DNA of 64,000 bases from Timonella corticicola (lineage in GTDB: Bacteria; Actinomycetota; Actinomycetes; Actinomycetales; Cellulomonadaceae). The DNA is taken from contig NZ_JBHUOP010000004.1 in NCBI RefSeq assembly GCF_042683685.1, forward strand, positions 248,001-312,000, in the 5' to 3' direction. A model generated the notes under the pieces. It made no database searches. It saw only the letters and a list, made by a program, of their open reading frames with translations, and was not told the origin of the DNA. The translations under genes and the position numbers were made by a program. Below are positions 8,684 to 18,276 of this stretch, piece by piece; position 1 is the first letter of the stretch; each line of letters begins with the position of its first letter.

Positions 8684-11089
8684 CTAGACTCCTACGTACT
8701 GTGCCAGGTGTTGTCCCGTGGTGGTGGCCTTGGCCGCCACGAGGTCAGCAGGCGTCCCCTCGAACACGACCTGTCCACCATCGTGACCGGCGCCCGGACC
8801 AATATCGATGATCCAGTCGGCATGAGCCATGACCGCCTGGTGGTGTTCGATCACGATGACGGACTTGCCTGAGTCAACGAGGCGGTCCAGTAAGCCGAGC
8901 AGTTGCTCGACATCGGCGAGGTGCAGGCCGGTGGTCGGTTCATCGAGAACGTAGGTGCCGCCCTTATCCGACATGTGAGTTGCGAGCTTCAGGCGTTGAC
9001 GCTCACCACCAGACAGCGTTGTGAGCGGTTGGCCCAGAGTGACGTAGCCGAGGCCAACATCCACCAGATGTCCAAGTAACTTCGCGGCAGCGGGAAGTTT
9101 GGCGTCGCCAGTGAGGAAGAACTCGTGTGCCTCGGAGATCGGCAAGGTCAGAACCTCGTAGATGTTCTTGCCGCCAAACTGGAACTCCAACACCTCGTCT
9201 TGGAATCGGCGACCCTCACAGGTCTCGCACACGGAGGACACGGAGTTCATGAATCCGAGCTCCATGTAGGTGACCCCGGCGCCGCTACAGGTTGGGCAGG
9301 CGCCCTCCGAGTTCGCGCTGAACAGGGCTGGCTTTACACCGTTGGCCTTGGCGAAGGCCTTGCGAATAGGCTCCAGCAAACCCGTGTAGGTCGCAGGGTT
9401 GGAACGCCGTGATCCCTTGATGGGGGACTGATCCACATGGATGACCTCGCGCCCATCTGGTCCAGGAGAAGGCACTGAGGAATGGATGAGCGAACTCTTA
9501 CCGGACCCAGCGACACCCGTGACCGCAACGAGCACGCCAAGCGGCACATCGACGGACACATCTTTGAGGTTGTTGGCGGTGGCCCCACGAATCTCAAGTG
9601 CGCCAGAAGGCGTACGTACGGAATCCTTGACCGAAGCGCGGTCCTCAAGGTGGCGTCCGGTCAGCGTGTCCGACTCTTTCAAACCGTCGTACGTGCCCTC
9701 ATACATGATCTGCCCACCGGCGGAACCTGCGCGTGGTCCAAGGTCGACCACGTGATCCGCAATTGCAATGACCTCGGGCTTGTGCTCCACCACAAGGACG
9801 GTGTTGCCCTTGTCGCGCAGTCTGAGAAGCAACTCGTTCATGCGCTCAATGTCGTGCGGGTGCAGGCCAGCGGTCGGCTCGTCGAACACATACGTCACGT
9901 CGGTCAGCGCCGAACCGAGGTGGCGGACCATCTTCGTGCGCTGCGCCTCACCACCAGAGAGCGTTCCCGCGGGACGGTCCAGTGAGAGATAACCCAGACC
10001 GATCGACACGAATGAGTCGAGCAGGTCGCTCAGATTGGCCAGCAGCGGCGCGACAGAGGGCTCATCAAGTTCCTTCACCCACTGTGCCAGATCGCTGATC
10101 TGCATCGTGCAGGCGTCGGCAATCGAGATTCCAGCGATCTTCGACTCACGGGCATGAGCGGCAAGGCGGGTTCCGTCGCAATCCGGGCACGTCTGGAACA
10201 CGACCGCACGGTCCACAAACGCGCGAATGTGCGGCTGGAGCGCATCCTTATCCTTCGACAGTAGGGATTTCTGGATCTTGGACACCAGGCCCTCATATGT
10301 CATGTTCGCCCCACCCATCTTGACCTTGGTGGGCTCCCTGTACAGGAAGTCTTCCCGTTGTCTAGCCGTGAAATCCTTGATGGGAACATCGCCGGGCACG
10401 AACCCAGACTCAGTGAAGAGCTTCACGTACCAGCCGTCTGCCGTGTAGCCCGGGATCGTAATGGCGCCCTGCGACAAACTCAGGGACTCGTCGAAAAGCT
10501 CATTCAAGTTGATGTCTGTGACCTGTCCGATGCCCTCGCATCGAGGGCACATGCCACCCAACTGATTGAACGTGGCCTTGACCGCCTTCTTGTTACCGCG
10601 CTCGATCGTGATCGCACCAGAAGCCTTCACGGACGGAACATTGAACGAATACGCGTTCGGCGCACCCACGTGCGGGTCACCGAGACGAGAGAACAGCGTC
10701 CGCAGCATCGCATTTGCGTCCGTAGCAGTACCCACGGTTGAACGGTTGTTCGCGCCCATCCGTTCCTGATCCACGATGATCGCCGTGGTCAGATTCTCCA
10801 GATGGTCAACCTCGGGACGCGCCATCGACGGCATGAAACCCTGCACGAACGCCGAATAGGTCTCGTTGATCATGCGCTGCGATTCCGCGGCGATAGTGCC
10901 AAACACGAGTGAAGATTTACCTGATCCCGACACGCCTGTGAACACCGTCAGCCGGCGTTTGGGGATATCGAGGGAGATGTCCCTGAGATTGTTCTCGTTG
11001 GCGCCGCGAACACGAATGACATCGTGGGCATCGGCGGGCAGAACGTTGGCGGCGGAAGCATGCTCGGACAGGTGCGCCGAAACGGCCAT
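8684..11089 (-). CDS. UvrA-like ABC ATPase (short form without UvrB-binding domain)
   Basis: The protein has 801 aa, against about 950 for housekeeping UvrA. There are two ABC modules: Walker A GVSGSGKSS (about 53) and GVAGSGKSS (about 525), and signatures LSGGEAQR and LSGGERQR. Zinc-finger cysteine pairs appear as CPRC, CPDC, CPTC and CETC. The segment after the first Walker A is short, so the UvrB-binding insertion of true UvrA seems absent. This matches the actinobacterial UvrA2/DrrC-like group, linked in some members to resistance to DNA-binding drugs. AGGAGAG lies upstream of the ATG. It is transcribed alone. A housekeeping uvrA presumably lies elsewhere. Confidence 0.87.
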   Translation of the reverse strand: MAVSAHLSEHASAANVLPADAHDVIRVRGANENNLRDISLDIPKRRLTVFTGVSGSGKSSLVFGTIAAESQRMINETYSAFVQGFMPSMARPEVDHLENLTTAIIVDQERMGANNRSTVGTATDANAMLRTLFSRLGDPHVGAPNAYSFNVPSVKASGAITIERGNKKAVKATFNQLGGMCPRCEGIGQVTDINLNELFDESLSLSQGAITIPGYTADGWYVKLFTESGFVPGDVPIKDFTARQREDFLYREPTKVKMGGANMTYEGLVSKIQKSLLSKDKDALQPHIRAFVDRAVVFQTCPDCDGTRLAAHARESKIAGISIADACTMQISDLAQWVKELDEPSVAPLLANLSDLLDSFVSIGLGYLSLDRPAGTLSGGEAQRTKMVRHLGSALTDVTYVFDEPTAGLHPHDIERMNELLLRLRDKGNTVLVVEHKPEVIAIADHVVDLGPRAGSAGGQIMYEGTYDGLKESDTLTGRHLEDRASVKDSVRTPSGALEIRGATANNLKDVSVDVPLGVLVAVTGVAGSGKSSLIHSSVPSPGPDGREVIHVDQSPIKGSRRSNPATYTGLLEPIRKAFAKANGVKPALFSANSEGACPTCSGAGVTYMELGFMNSVSSVCETCEGRRFQDEVLEFQFGGKNIYEVLTLPISEAHEFFLTGDAKLPAAAKLLGHLVDVGLGYVTLGQPLTTLSGGERQRLKLATHMSDKGGTYVLDEPTTGLHLADVEQLLGLLDRLVDSGKSVIVIEHHQAVMAHADWIIDIGPGAGHDGGQVVFEGTPADLVAAKATTTGQHLAQYVGV

Positions 11090-11357
11090 GACACTCTCCT
11101 GGAATTGTGCGCGGGCTTGGGGGAGCGACTGACCGAGACCAGCGCCGCCAAAGCGGGGTGCGGGATGCCGGAAAGTCAGAATCTAAGTGTAAGTGCACCC
11201 ACCGACACCCGCCTCAAAACCCAAAGACGACACAGAAACACCCACCCGATCCCACCCACACCGCACTTAACTGCGGATACGTCCACTAGGCGAGAAATGT
11301 ACTGGCCACAGCGCTACGAAGTGGGTAGGCTCATCAGACACCTACGAGAGGACTCCC

Positions 11358-11813
11358 GTGAGTTTCAAGAACAAGGTGCGTGAGTTTTTCGGCGGAACCG
11401 AAGCCGGACACGACACCTACGAACTGGTATTCGAAGCATCTGATGCCATGACGGCGCGGAAAATCTCGGACGCACTGCGTGACATCTGCGATGAGCACGC
11501 GATTGAGTGGCTGTCCCTGCATATCGACCCTGAAACCGCCAAACAGGGCATACCCGAAAACGTCGACGCAGAGATGCGCGGCACCACGGCAGACGTCGCT
11601 ATCGGCGCGCTGACCACCCGCGAAATCGACTGGGTCTGCGACTACGCCCCCAACAGTGCGGACGCCGAGTTCACGGATCTAGATGGCAGCAACCCCTGGA
11701 AGATTCGTATCGAGGAGGGGCGCAAGCTCATCGTCACCGGTCCGCGCGGCCAGCTCGCGCACCTGCTGGAAAAGCCAAAGTTCGCGGCCCTGGAACTGGT
11801 GAAGATCGACTAG
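11358..11813 (+). CDS. Conserved hypothetical protein, 151 aa
   Basis: I do not recognise a family. It starts at GTG 11358 with GAGAGGA about seven bases upstream. It is soluble, acidic, with no signal peptide or membrane segment. An early alternation of hydrophobic residues and a segment reading TYELVFEASDAMTARKI suggest a small alpha/beta fold. It is divergent from the UvrA-like gene, with about 270 bases between them that hold no other gene. A hairpin follows the stop. Confidence 0.65.
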   Translation: MSFKNKVREFFGGTEAGHDTYELVFEASDAMTARKISDALRDICDEHAIEWLSLHIDPETAKQGIPENVDAEMRGTTADVAIGALTTREIDWVCDYAPNSADAEFTDLDGSNPWKIRIEEGRKLIVTGPRGQLAHLLEKPKFAALELVKID

Positions 11814-11834
11814 AGTCCATCACGCACCCATTTT

Positions 11835-11873
11835 CCGACGAGACCACCGTTGAATGAGCGGTGGTCTCGTCGG
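11835..11873. terminator. Hairpin between convergent genes
   Basis: A 15-bp perfect stem (CCGACGAGACCACCG and its complement) closes a 9-base loop, directly after the 151-aa gene and before the 3' end of the MFS gene. There is no strong T-run. It is probably a shared transcription stop. Confidence 0.6.
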
Positions 11874-11954
11874 ATTCTCGGGTGGGTGGCGGCAATCCCG
11901 CTCGATTGGCGACGAGTCGGAAGGGCGAGTTCCCTTGTCTCCAGCAGTTTGTAT

Positions 11955-12028
11955 GGCTGGGAACTGCGTCTACTTTACCGGGCTACCGTGTTCGCGGTGG
12001 GGGCTCTCCGCTGCGTTCCCTTGTCCCA
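11955..12028. repeat. R-family inverted repeat, copy 1 (diverged)
   Basis: It begins GGCTGGGAACTGCGTCTACT and ends GCTGCGTTCCCTTGTCCCA, the same ends as the copy at 13500-13586. It overlaps the last codons of the MFS gene. A partial copy of the right end (GTTCCCTTGTCTCC) lies just before it at 11929-11942. The central stem is degraded here. Confidence 0.6.
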
Positions 12029-13299
12029 AGTGCGACAACGCAGACGATCAAGAGCACCGACAACACGGCGCCGCCCGCATTCAGGCCGGGATAGCCAACT
12101 GCCGCAACAGACACGCCTGCGAGCAAGCCACCGCCAGCACCCGCAAGGCTCATGAGGGTGTCGCTTGCGCCTTGAACGGCAAGCCGGTCATCCGGCCCAA
12201 CACTGCCAGACACGTGGGCAGCCCCAGCGATCGTTGCGAACGACCAACCAAGACCGAGCAAGATCAGACCGACCGTGACGAGAGCATGGTTTTCGCTGCC
12301 CAGACCGGCAAACGCGGTCGATGCCAAGAGGATCAACGCTCCCACGATCATCGTGCGAGTCGCGCCAAATCGGTCCGTCACCATACCCACAACCGGTGAA
12401 AACGCGTACATGCCCACCACGTGTAGAGAAATGGTCAGCCCAATCAGGTTGATCGACGCACCGTGATGGTCCATGTGCACGGATGTCATCGACATGATCG
12501 CCACCATGATTGCATGCCCCAGCACAATCGCCACAAGTCCCACCTGCGCGGCCCGATTGTTGTGCAACACGCCGAAGGACTCACGCAGCGACGGTTTACG
12601 CGGGACAGTCACGACCCGCGCAGGAATGTCGGCGGAGTCCTGAACCTCACCGGCGTTCCGTGCCGCCGCCTGAGCCAGCAGTAGCGCCGGGTCTGGGCGC
12701 AGCCCGAAGAACAAGATGAGTGCCGCCGCCATCATCCCGCCACCAGCGATAACGAAGATGCCCGTGTACTGCGGCAACCCAAGCGCACTACCGATGGCCT
12801 CGCCAACACCCAACAGGTTCGGCCCCGCCACGGAGCCAACGGTTGTGGTCCACACGACCAGTGAGAGATCGCGGGCCTTACGATCCGGCGGCGCAAGGTC
12901 GGTTGCGGAGAACCTCGCCTGTAGGTTGACAGCAGAACCCACACCGATCAGCGCGCCCCCAAGCAGCAGAACCCAAAACTGTGAGGTGACTCCGGCAAGA
13001 ATCATCGCAACGACACCAACGAGAGCGATCACGATCCCGGAGCACAGGGCAACCCGCCTGCCGGACCGAGCCGCAAGACGAGCAAGAGGTAGCGCCGCAA
13101 CCGCCGCGCCAAGAGTCATGACGGTTGTCACAGACCCGCCCCAGGACTCCGAGCCTGACAACCTGACCGCAAGCAGCGCACCAACCGAGATAACAGCGCC
13201 GCTGGCGATCCCAGAAAAGATCTGAGCAGCGGACAAAACCTTCAGGACACGTTTTTGATGCGGGACAAAATCGCGGTATTGCTGGGCAGAGATAGTCAC
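11983..13299 (-). CDS. MFS transporter
   Basis: The protein has 438 aa and about 12 hydrophobic segments in two sets of six. A cytoplasmic loop of about 40 polar residues lies between them. The loop after the second segment reads ARLAARSGRRVAL, and VGMVTDRFGATRT is the matching loop of the second half, as in major facilitator proteins. The substrate is unknown. It starts at GTG 13299, six bases after TAATGT, which suggests a leaderless transcript. The C-terminal tail GTRERSGEPPPRTR is encoded by the R-family repeat rather than by family sequence, so the original 3' end was probably replaced. Confidence 0.85.
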   Translation of the reverse strand: MTISAQQYRDFVPHQKRVLKVLSAAQIFSGIASGAVISVGALLAVRLSGSESWGGSVTTVMTLGAAVAALPLARLAARSGRRVALCSGIVIALVGVVAMILAGVTSQFWVLLLGGALIGVGSAVNLQARFSATDLAPPDRKARDLSLVVWTTTVGSVAGPNLLGVGEAIGSALGLPQYTGIFVIAGGGMMAAALILFFGLRPDPALLLAQAAARNAGEVQDSADIPARVVTVPRKPSLRESFGVLHNNRAAQVGLVAIVLGHAIMVAIMSMTSVHMDHHGASINLIGLTISLHVVGMYAFSPVVGMVTDRFGATRTMIVGALILLASTAFAGLGSENHALVTVGLILLGLGWSFATIAGAAHVSGSVGPDDRLAVQGASDTLMSLAGAGGGLLAGVSVAAVGYPGLNAGGAVLSVLLIVCVVALGTRERSGEPPPRTR

Positions 13300-13420
13300 G
13301 CGTTTACATTAGTTCACATGGGCGTGTCCTTGCGTCAGGGTCCACTACCGACCCAAAAACCGACGAAACCAGCGATAAAAGATGGGTGGTTACGTCAGTT
13401 TTTGGGTAGGTGCCGTTTCA

Positions 13421-13586
13421 CCCGTAGGGAACGGGGACCTCTCACCGGGCAACTCCGCCAGCTAACCGCTGCGTTCCCTTGTCCCCAGCGGTGTTGTTTG
13501 GCTGGGAACTGCGTCTACTTCGCTTCGGTAGGGATCTGCTGCGCGACATCCCTACCCTCCGCTACGTTCTCTTGTCCCCAACAGCC
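13421..13586. repeat. R-family inverted repeats, copy 2 in tandem (one degenerate, one intact)
   Basis: A degenerate unit (13421-13490) ends with GCTGCGTTCCCTTGTCCCC and is followed by an intact unit (13500-13586). The intact unit has outer arms GGCTGGGAAC and GTCCCCAACAGCC and a central hairpin, GGTAGGGAT..ATCCCTACC, at 13527-13556. The arms are separated by purine/pyrimidine-rich side strands. The intact unit overlaps the 3' end of the ThrE-type gene and provides its stop codon. Confidence 0.7.
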
Positions 13587-15279
13587 CAGATCCCACGATG
13601 ATACCCAGCGCGATTGCGAACAGTGAGATACCTGTCGTGACAAAACTCGTGATGGTTTGGGTCGAACCGGTAGCGGCCTCGGTGAACGAGATGAATCCGA
13701 TCGACCCAGGCACCAAAATCCAGAAGGACACGAGTTGCGTGACGGTTGCAGAGGGGGCGGTACGGAACTTCGAGAGGAACCGCGCGAGTGGAACCACCAC
13801 GAGCGCACCAAAGAAACCGGAAAACTCGGGCGGCACGATCAGCATGCCGAGCCGCTGCGCACCATATGTGAGAGCGAGTGCGACCACAAGCCACAGGTAC
13901 GATCCCTCAGGCGCAGAACGGGCAAACACGTACCCGAGCGCCAAGAGCGCAATGCCGAGCAGCGGCGTCCACGGCCCAATCGAATTGAGCACCACCTCAT
14001 TGGTTGTGGTGGTATCCGGCACAATGGCCATGCCGATCACCACGCCGAACGCGAGCAGCAGCAACTGCGACAGTCCGTAAATCAGACGTGATGACCCGGA
14101 GATCACCTCGTCGCGGGTAAGTTCCATCGCCGCGAGAGCAAGGGTGCCTCCGGGAAGGAAGGGCACCAGCGCAGGGGCTATCAGACGGATCGGAACCTCA
14201 TGGGTCAAATCGACCAGGAATGTCGAGGCCACGATCGTCACCACAGCCGCACAGATAACGGGCATCGCAATGGACATGGTTGAGAATCTTCGCCCTATAA
14301 GCGTGAGCACGCCTACGATCAACCCGAGAATCAGGTACGCCGGAATGGCAGGCCACACCGGGTTGATGAGCAGCCCGATGGCAAGTGTCATGAGAATCTG
14401 CCCGACCAATTGAACGAACGGGTTGAACCGTGAGGTCGAGTTCATGACCCGTTCGATCTGCGCGAGCGCATCGTCGGGTTCGATGACGCCGCGCCGCGCC
14501 CGATCCACAAGTGCGTCGATCTGGGCCGACTGGTCGAGGCGGAAGGCCTGCCCCTCAAGCGCACCGATTTCTGCGCGCCTATCGGTTCCCTCGATCTGAA
14601 TTGCGATGAGGGTTGGCAGGGTCACCACCCGCACGGGCGGCATGTTGTAAGCGCGTGCAATCTCAAGCATCGTGTCCCGTACGTCCGGGGTCGCGTGACT
14701 GGACTTGAGCATCGCTATGCCAAGCAGCCGCATCATGGATAGGATGCGGTCAATCTTGTCCTGTGTGTGCGAGATTGGAACCGACTGTGTCTGTTCCTTG
14801 AACAGCATTCCCTTGAGCGATTGCAGGGGATTGCGCAGTATTGACTGCGGTCCCACCACCACGACATCTGGGATGCGTGGTTTTTTCACCTCTGTCTGCG
14901 GTGGGATGGCCTGCGGGATTTCGTTGCTTGACGACGATACGGCGTTTTTGTCCGCCTGGTCGTGTTGGGTGGTTGCCTGAGTCGAGTTGTCCATGTGCGG
15001 GGCGGACTGTTGTGCAGACTCAGGGGCTGTGGCTTCTGATACCGGTTTTGTCTTACGGGTGCGCGAGGAGGCTGGTGCACTCGAAGACTCTGCCCAGTCG
15101 GGTGCGCTCGCGGGCGTGCTGATGGTCCGCAGGTAGGCGGCTTCCGGATCACTAGGACGAATGACCGCGTCTGCGGTGCCCCATTCCTCCTGCCTTGGAT
15201 CGGAGTGGTTGGCGGTTGCGGGCGTGGCAGGCCCCTGTGCGGGGGCGTTTTGGCCATCTTCCGACTGTTTGTCTGCCAC
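13552..15279 (-). CDS. Threonine/serine exporter family protein (ThrE type)
   Basis: It is an inner-membrane protein of about 575 aa. The first 150 residues are low-complexity Pro/Ala/Ser/Thr. Next comes a cytoplasmic region (IDRILSMMRLLGIAMLKSSHATPDVRDTM and on) matching the N-terminal ThrE domain, then about ten membrane segments. ThrE exports threonine and serine in Corynebacterium; the substrate here is inferred. I choose GTG 15279, with GGCGAGG five bases upstream. The frame is open to 15489, but that would overlap the S4 gene by more than 160 bases. The last residues, GTRERSGG, come from the R-family repeat. Confidence 0.85.
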   Translation of the reverse strand: MADKQSEDGQNAPAQGPATPATANHSDPRQEEWGTADAVIRPSDPEAAYLRTISTPASAPDWAESSSAPASSRTRKTKPVSEATAPESAQQSAPHMDNSTQATTQHDQADKNAVSSSSNEIPQAIPPQTEVKKPRIPDVVVVGPQSILRNPLQSLKGMLFKEQTQSVPISHTQDKIDRILSMMRLLGIAMLKSSHATPDVRDTMLEIARAYNMPPVRVVTLPTLIAIQIEGTDRRAEIGALEGQAFRLDQSAQIDALVDRARRGVIEPDDALAQIERVMNSTSRFNPFVQLVGQILMTLAIGLLINPVWPAIPAYLILGLIVGVLTLIGRRFSTMSIAMPVICAAVVTIVASTFLVDLTHEVPIRLIAPALVPFLPGGTLALAAMELTRDEVISGSSRLIYGLSQLLLLAFGVVIGMAIVPDTTTTNEVVLNSIGPWTPLLGIALLALGYVFARSAPEGSYLWLVVALALTYGAQRLGMLIVPPEFSGFFGALVVVPLARFLSKFRTAPSATVTQLVSFWILVPGSIGFISFTEAATGSTQTITSFVTTGISLFAIALGIIVGSGLLGTRERSGG

Positions 15280-15325
15280 TGGTACCTCGCCTGATTGAGA
15301 ACTTGAAACTTGGAAACTTAACTCG

Positions 15326-15721
15326 TTAGGAACTGGAACGGCCGCGGAGTCGATCAAGATCGCGGCGTTCACGTTTGGTGGGACGTCCGGAGCCACGTTC
15401 TCGTTGCGCCACGATGACTCGTTCTTCCTTCGGTGGCGGCGGAGGTGTGTGGTCGATATAGCACGTGACGGCGATTGGTGCGCCAACACGTTTGTTGATG
15501 AGTCTGGTCACTTCCACGATCTTTTCGCCGGCTTCGGAATACACGCGGACTGTGTCCCCGACTTTGACGTGGGTTGATGGTTTGACCTTCTCATTGTTGA
15601 GGCGGATGTGCCCGTTTTTGCATCCTGTTGCCGCGACCGCACGGGTTTTGGCGAGTCTCACAGACCATACCCACACATCGAGTCTGGTGCGCTGAGCGGG
15701 GGTTGTGGGTGGGTTCTCCAT
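15326..15721 (-). CDS. S4-domain RNA-binding protein, Hsp15-like
   Basis: This 131-aa basic protein has an N-terminal S4 domain: RLDVWVWSVRLAKTRA, then GCKNGHIRLNNEKVKPSTHVKVGD. This is the arrangement in Hsp15 (HslR), which binds stalled 50S subunits carrying nascent peptide-tRNA. The C-terminal third is rich in Lys and Arg. Its stop lies about 45 bases before the exporter start, so the two are probably co-transcribed. The ribosome role is inferred from the family. Confidence 0.85.
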   Translation of the reverse strand: MENPPTTPAQRTRLDVWVWSVRLAKTRAVAATGCKNGHIRLNNEKVKPSTHVKVGDTVRVYSEAGEKIVEVTRLINKRVGAPIAVTCYIDHTPPPPPKEERVIVAQRERGSGRPTKRERRDLDRLRGRSSS

Positions 15722-15810
15722 GCTTTAAGCCTACGTGGATGGTGTGAAAAAGATCGGAAGTTCGTGGGCAGACGACGCGAGTGTCTGATGAGGGACGTAA
15801 GATTTTCTGC

Positions 15811-16191
15811 ATGACCTTTTTTGGTGCTTTTCAAAGTGACGTGAGTTCGACCGGTCGCGCGGCTTCCCCACAGGGTTCGATGCCGCCGGACCCATTCGCA
15901 GATGACCCTTCGCACGGTGGTACAAGTACGTCAACTGGGTTGTTGGAACGTACCGAAACCACTGAGCAGGTTGAGCCTGGTGATCACGAGCGTTTTGCGC
16001 ACTATGTGCGTAAGGAACGGATTATGGAATCCGCGCTGAGCGGTGCGCCGGTTATTGCGTTGTGCGGCAAGGTGTGGGTTCCTGGCCGTGACCCGAACAA
16101 GTTCCCTGTGTGCCCAATCTGCAAGGAAATCTATGACGGTCTGCGTGACCCCCAGGACAATAACCCAGACTCTGGCGGCGACGGCAAGTGA
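15811..16191 (+). CDS. DUF3039 protein
   Basis: The small protein (126 aa from ATG 15811) ends with the conserved DUF3039 core: HYVRKERIMESALSGAPVIA, then LCGKVWVPGRDPNKFPVCPICK. The cysteines in LCGK and CPIC suggest a zinc site. The first 60 residues are variable. TAAGAT lies seven bases before the ATG, which fits a leaderless start. The in-frame GTG at 15781 has no ribosome site. The stop overlaps the helicase start (GTGA), a pairing common in actinobacteria. Function is unknown. Confidence 0.82.
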   Translation: MTFFGAFQSDVSSTGRAASPQGSMPPDPFADDPSHGGTSTSTGLLERTETTEQVEPGDHERFAHYVRKERIMESALSGAPVIALCGKVWVPGRDPNKFPVCPICKEIYDGLRDPQDNNPDSGGDGK

Positions 16192-18077
16192 ATCCTGAGC
16201 TGGATCTCTTTTCAGCATCACAGCTAGACCCCGCCGAACTCGACGCACAAGACAATCGTGGTTTGCACGCTGGTGACACGCTCGCCAGCGCGTCGAGGCG
16301 ACCCCGCGCAGCTTCCGTCGCTGCGGCTGAGAACCTTTCGCCCACCTTCCCCAAGCGTGCTCCGTGGGGTGCTGCGTCCAAACTGCGCAAGTGGCAGCAG
16401 GAGGCTTTGGACATCTACCGGGAGAAGAACCCGCGAGACTTCCTTGCCGTGGCTACGCCTGGCGCTGGTAAGACGACATTCGCTCTGCGTCTGGCCACTG
16501 AACTGCTGGATGCTCGCGTCATCCGGAAGATCACCGTTGTTGCGCCGACTGAGCATTTGAAGCATCAGTGGGCCGATTCTGCGGCGCGTGTTGGTATTCG
16601 GCTGGACTCGAACTATGCGAATGGTCAGGGGCGTCTCGCCGATCATTACGATGGCGTTGCCCTCACCTATGCCCAGGTTGCCGCTAATCCCCAGTTGCAC
16701 GCCAACCGCACTGAGAACGCCCGCACTCTCGTGATCCTCGATGAGGTGCACCACGGTGGTGACGCTTTGTCGTGGGGTGAGGCGCTGCACGTTGCCTTCG
16801 ATAGCGCTACGCGCAGGTTGTGTTTGACGGGTACTCCGTTCCGCTCGGACACTGCACCGATCCCGTTTGTGCCGTATGAGAAGGGGCCGGATGGGATTCG
16901 CCGTTCGGTTGCGGACTACACCTATGGTTACGGTCAGGCATTGCGGGATCACGTTGTCCGCCCTGTCATCTTCATGTCGTATGCGGGGCAGATGAGGTGG
17001 CGTACCAAGGCAGGCGATGAGATCGCTGCGAGCCTTGGTGAAGCGATGACCAAGGACATGACCTCCCAGGCATGGCGTACCGCGTTGGACCCGCAGGGGG
17101 AGTGGATCAAGTCTGTTCTTGCTGCGGCTGACAAGCGTCTGACGGAGGTGCGCCGGGCGATCCCTGATGCCGGTGGTCTAGTTATTGCTTCCGATCAGGC
17201 GGATGCCCGTGCCTATGCTGGACACCTGTCGCGGATCACCGGGGAATCTCCAACTGTTGTTCTCTCGGATGACACGGGTGCGGGCAAACGGATCGAGGAG
17301 TTCTCGGACGATAAGTCGCGCCGCTGGATGGTTGCGGTCCGAATGGTGTCAGAGGGAGTGGATGTTCCGCGCCTAGCTGTGGGTGTGTATGCCACGAGTA
17401 CGCAAACTCCGCTGTTCTTTGCGCAGGCTGTCGGGCGTTACGTCCGTGCTCGTAAGCGTGGGGAAACAGCCTCGATCTTCCTGCCCTCGGTGGCTCCGCT
17501 ACTCGCTCTCGCGAACTCGATGGAGGAGGAACGCGACCACGCGCTTGATCGGCCGAAAACCGAGGAAGAGTCGCCGCTGTACGATCCCGAAGAAGCGCTC
17601 ATGGCTGCTGCCAACCGGGAGGAAAAGGCGTCGAACGACCTCGAAGGCTCGTTCGAGATGCTTGAGGCACACGCATCCTTTGACAAGGTTTTGTTTGACG
17701 GTGGCGAGTTCGGTGCCGGAGCTGATGTCGGTTCACAGGAGGAATTGGACTTCCTCGGGCTTCCGGGCCTGTTGGACGCCGACCAAGTTTCCACGCTGTT
17801 GCGGCAACACCAGCATGAGCACCTGTCGAGTCGGTCCGGCAAGGCTCGGGCTGCTGAGGCGGAGCGGTCTGAGTTCGATCACCGCCGTGCCGCGAGCCTG
17901 CGCAAGGAACTGCAGCAACTGGTTAACGCGTGGGCACGCCGGTCGGGGCAACCACACGGCGTGGTGCATACCGAACTACGCAAGCGTTCTGGCGGTCCCG
18001 AGGTGCCTCAGGCGTCTCTTGAACAGCTTGAGAAGCGCGTTGCGACGGTTCGTGGCTGGTTCGTCGGCAAGAAGTAA
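16188..18077 (+). CDS. DEAD/DEAH-box superfamily 2 helicase
   Basis: The protein has 629 aa. The Q-like entry LRKWQQEALD is followed by Walker A ATPGAGKTT (about 88), motif II DEVHH (about 184), motif III LTGTPFRSD, and C-terminal helicase motifs MVSEGVDVPR and QAVGRYVRARKR. This ordering is that of SF2 DEAD/DEAH helicases. The last 170 residues are helical and charged, without a recognised domain. It overlaps the DUF3039 gene by four bases, so they probably act together. The nucleic acid target is unknown. A strong terminator follows. Confidence 0.88.
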   Translation: MNPELDLFSASQLDPAELDAQDNRGLHAGDTLASASRRPRAASVAAAENLSPTFPKRAPWGAASKLRKWQQEALDIYREKNPRDFLAVATPGAGKTTFALRLATELLDARVIRKITVVAPTEHLKHQWADSAARVGIRLDSNYANGQGRLADHYDGVALTYAQVAANPQLHANRTENARTLVILDEVHHGGDALSWGEALHVAFDSATRRLCLTGTPFRSDTAPIPFVPYEKGPDGIRRSVADYTYGYGQALRDHVVRPVIFMSYAGQMRWRTKAGDEIAASLGEAMTKDMTSQAWRTALDPQGEWIKSVLAAADKRLTEVRRAIPDAGGLVIASDQADARAYAGHLSRITGESPTVVLSDDTGAGKRIEEFSDDKSRRWMVAVRMVSEGVDVPRLAVGVYATSTQTPLFFAQAVGRYVRARKRGETASIFLPSVAPLLALANSMEEERDHALDRPKTEEESPLYDPEEALMAAANREEKASNDLEGSFEMLEAHASFDKVLFDGGEFGAGADVGSQEELDFLGLPGLLDADQVSTLLRQHQHEHLSSRSGKARAAEAERSEFDHRRAASLRKELQQLVNAWARRSGQPHGVVHTELRKRSGGPEVPQASLEQLEKRVATVRGWFVGKK

Positions 18078-18118
18078 CGGACGCGCTCCGACAACCTAGA
18101 TGCCAGGGCTTAGATACT

Positions 18119-18165
18119 GGGGTGGTTTCCCAGAACATTCTGGGAAACCACCCTGGCTCTTTTGA
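18119..18165 (+). terminator. Terminator after the helicase gene
   Basis: A 15-bp perfect stem, GGGTGGTTTCCCAGA with its complement, around a 4-base loop. It is followed by CTCTTTTG. A convincing intrinsic terminator. Confidence 0.8.
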
Positions 18166-18276
18166 TGTCCGACGAAACCTCAGGCTGGCCCCACCCGCCA
18201 GGCTGGGTCGTGAGGGCGCAGGGTTCTTGCCGGATCGTCGGCAATATGGCCGTATGCCTATCAGATACAGAACAAC

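Noticed and set aside
15280..15489. N-terminal extension of the ThrE-type protein
   Set aside because: It would overlap the S4 gene by over 160 bases and lacks a ribosome site; GTG 15279 has GGCGAGG.
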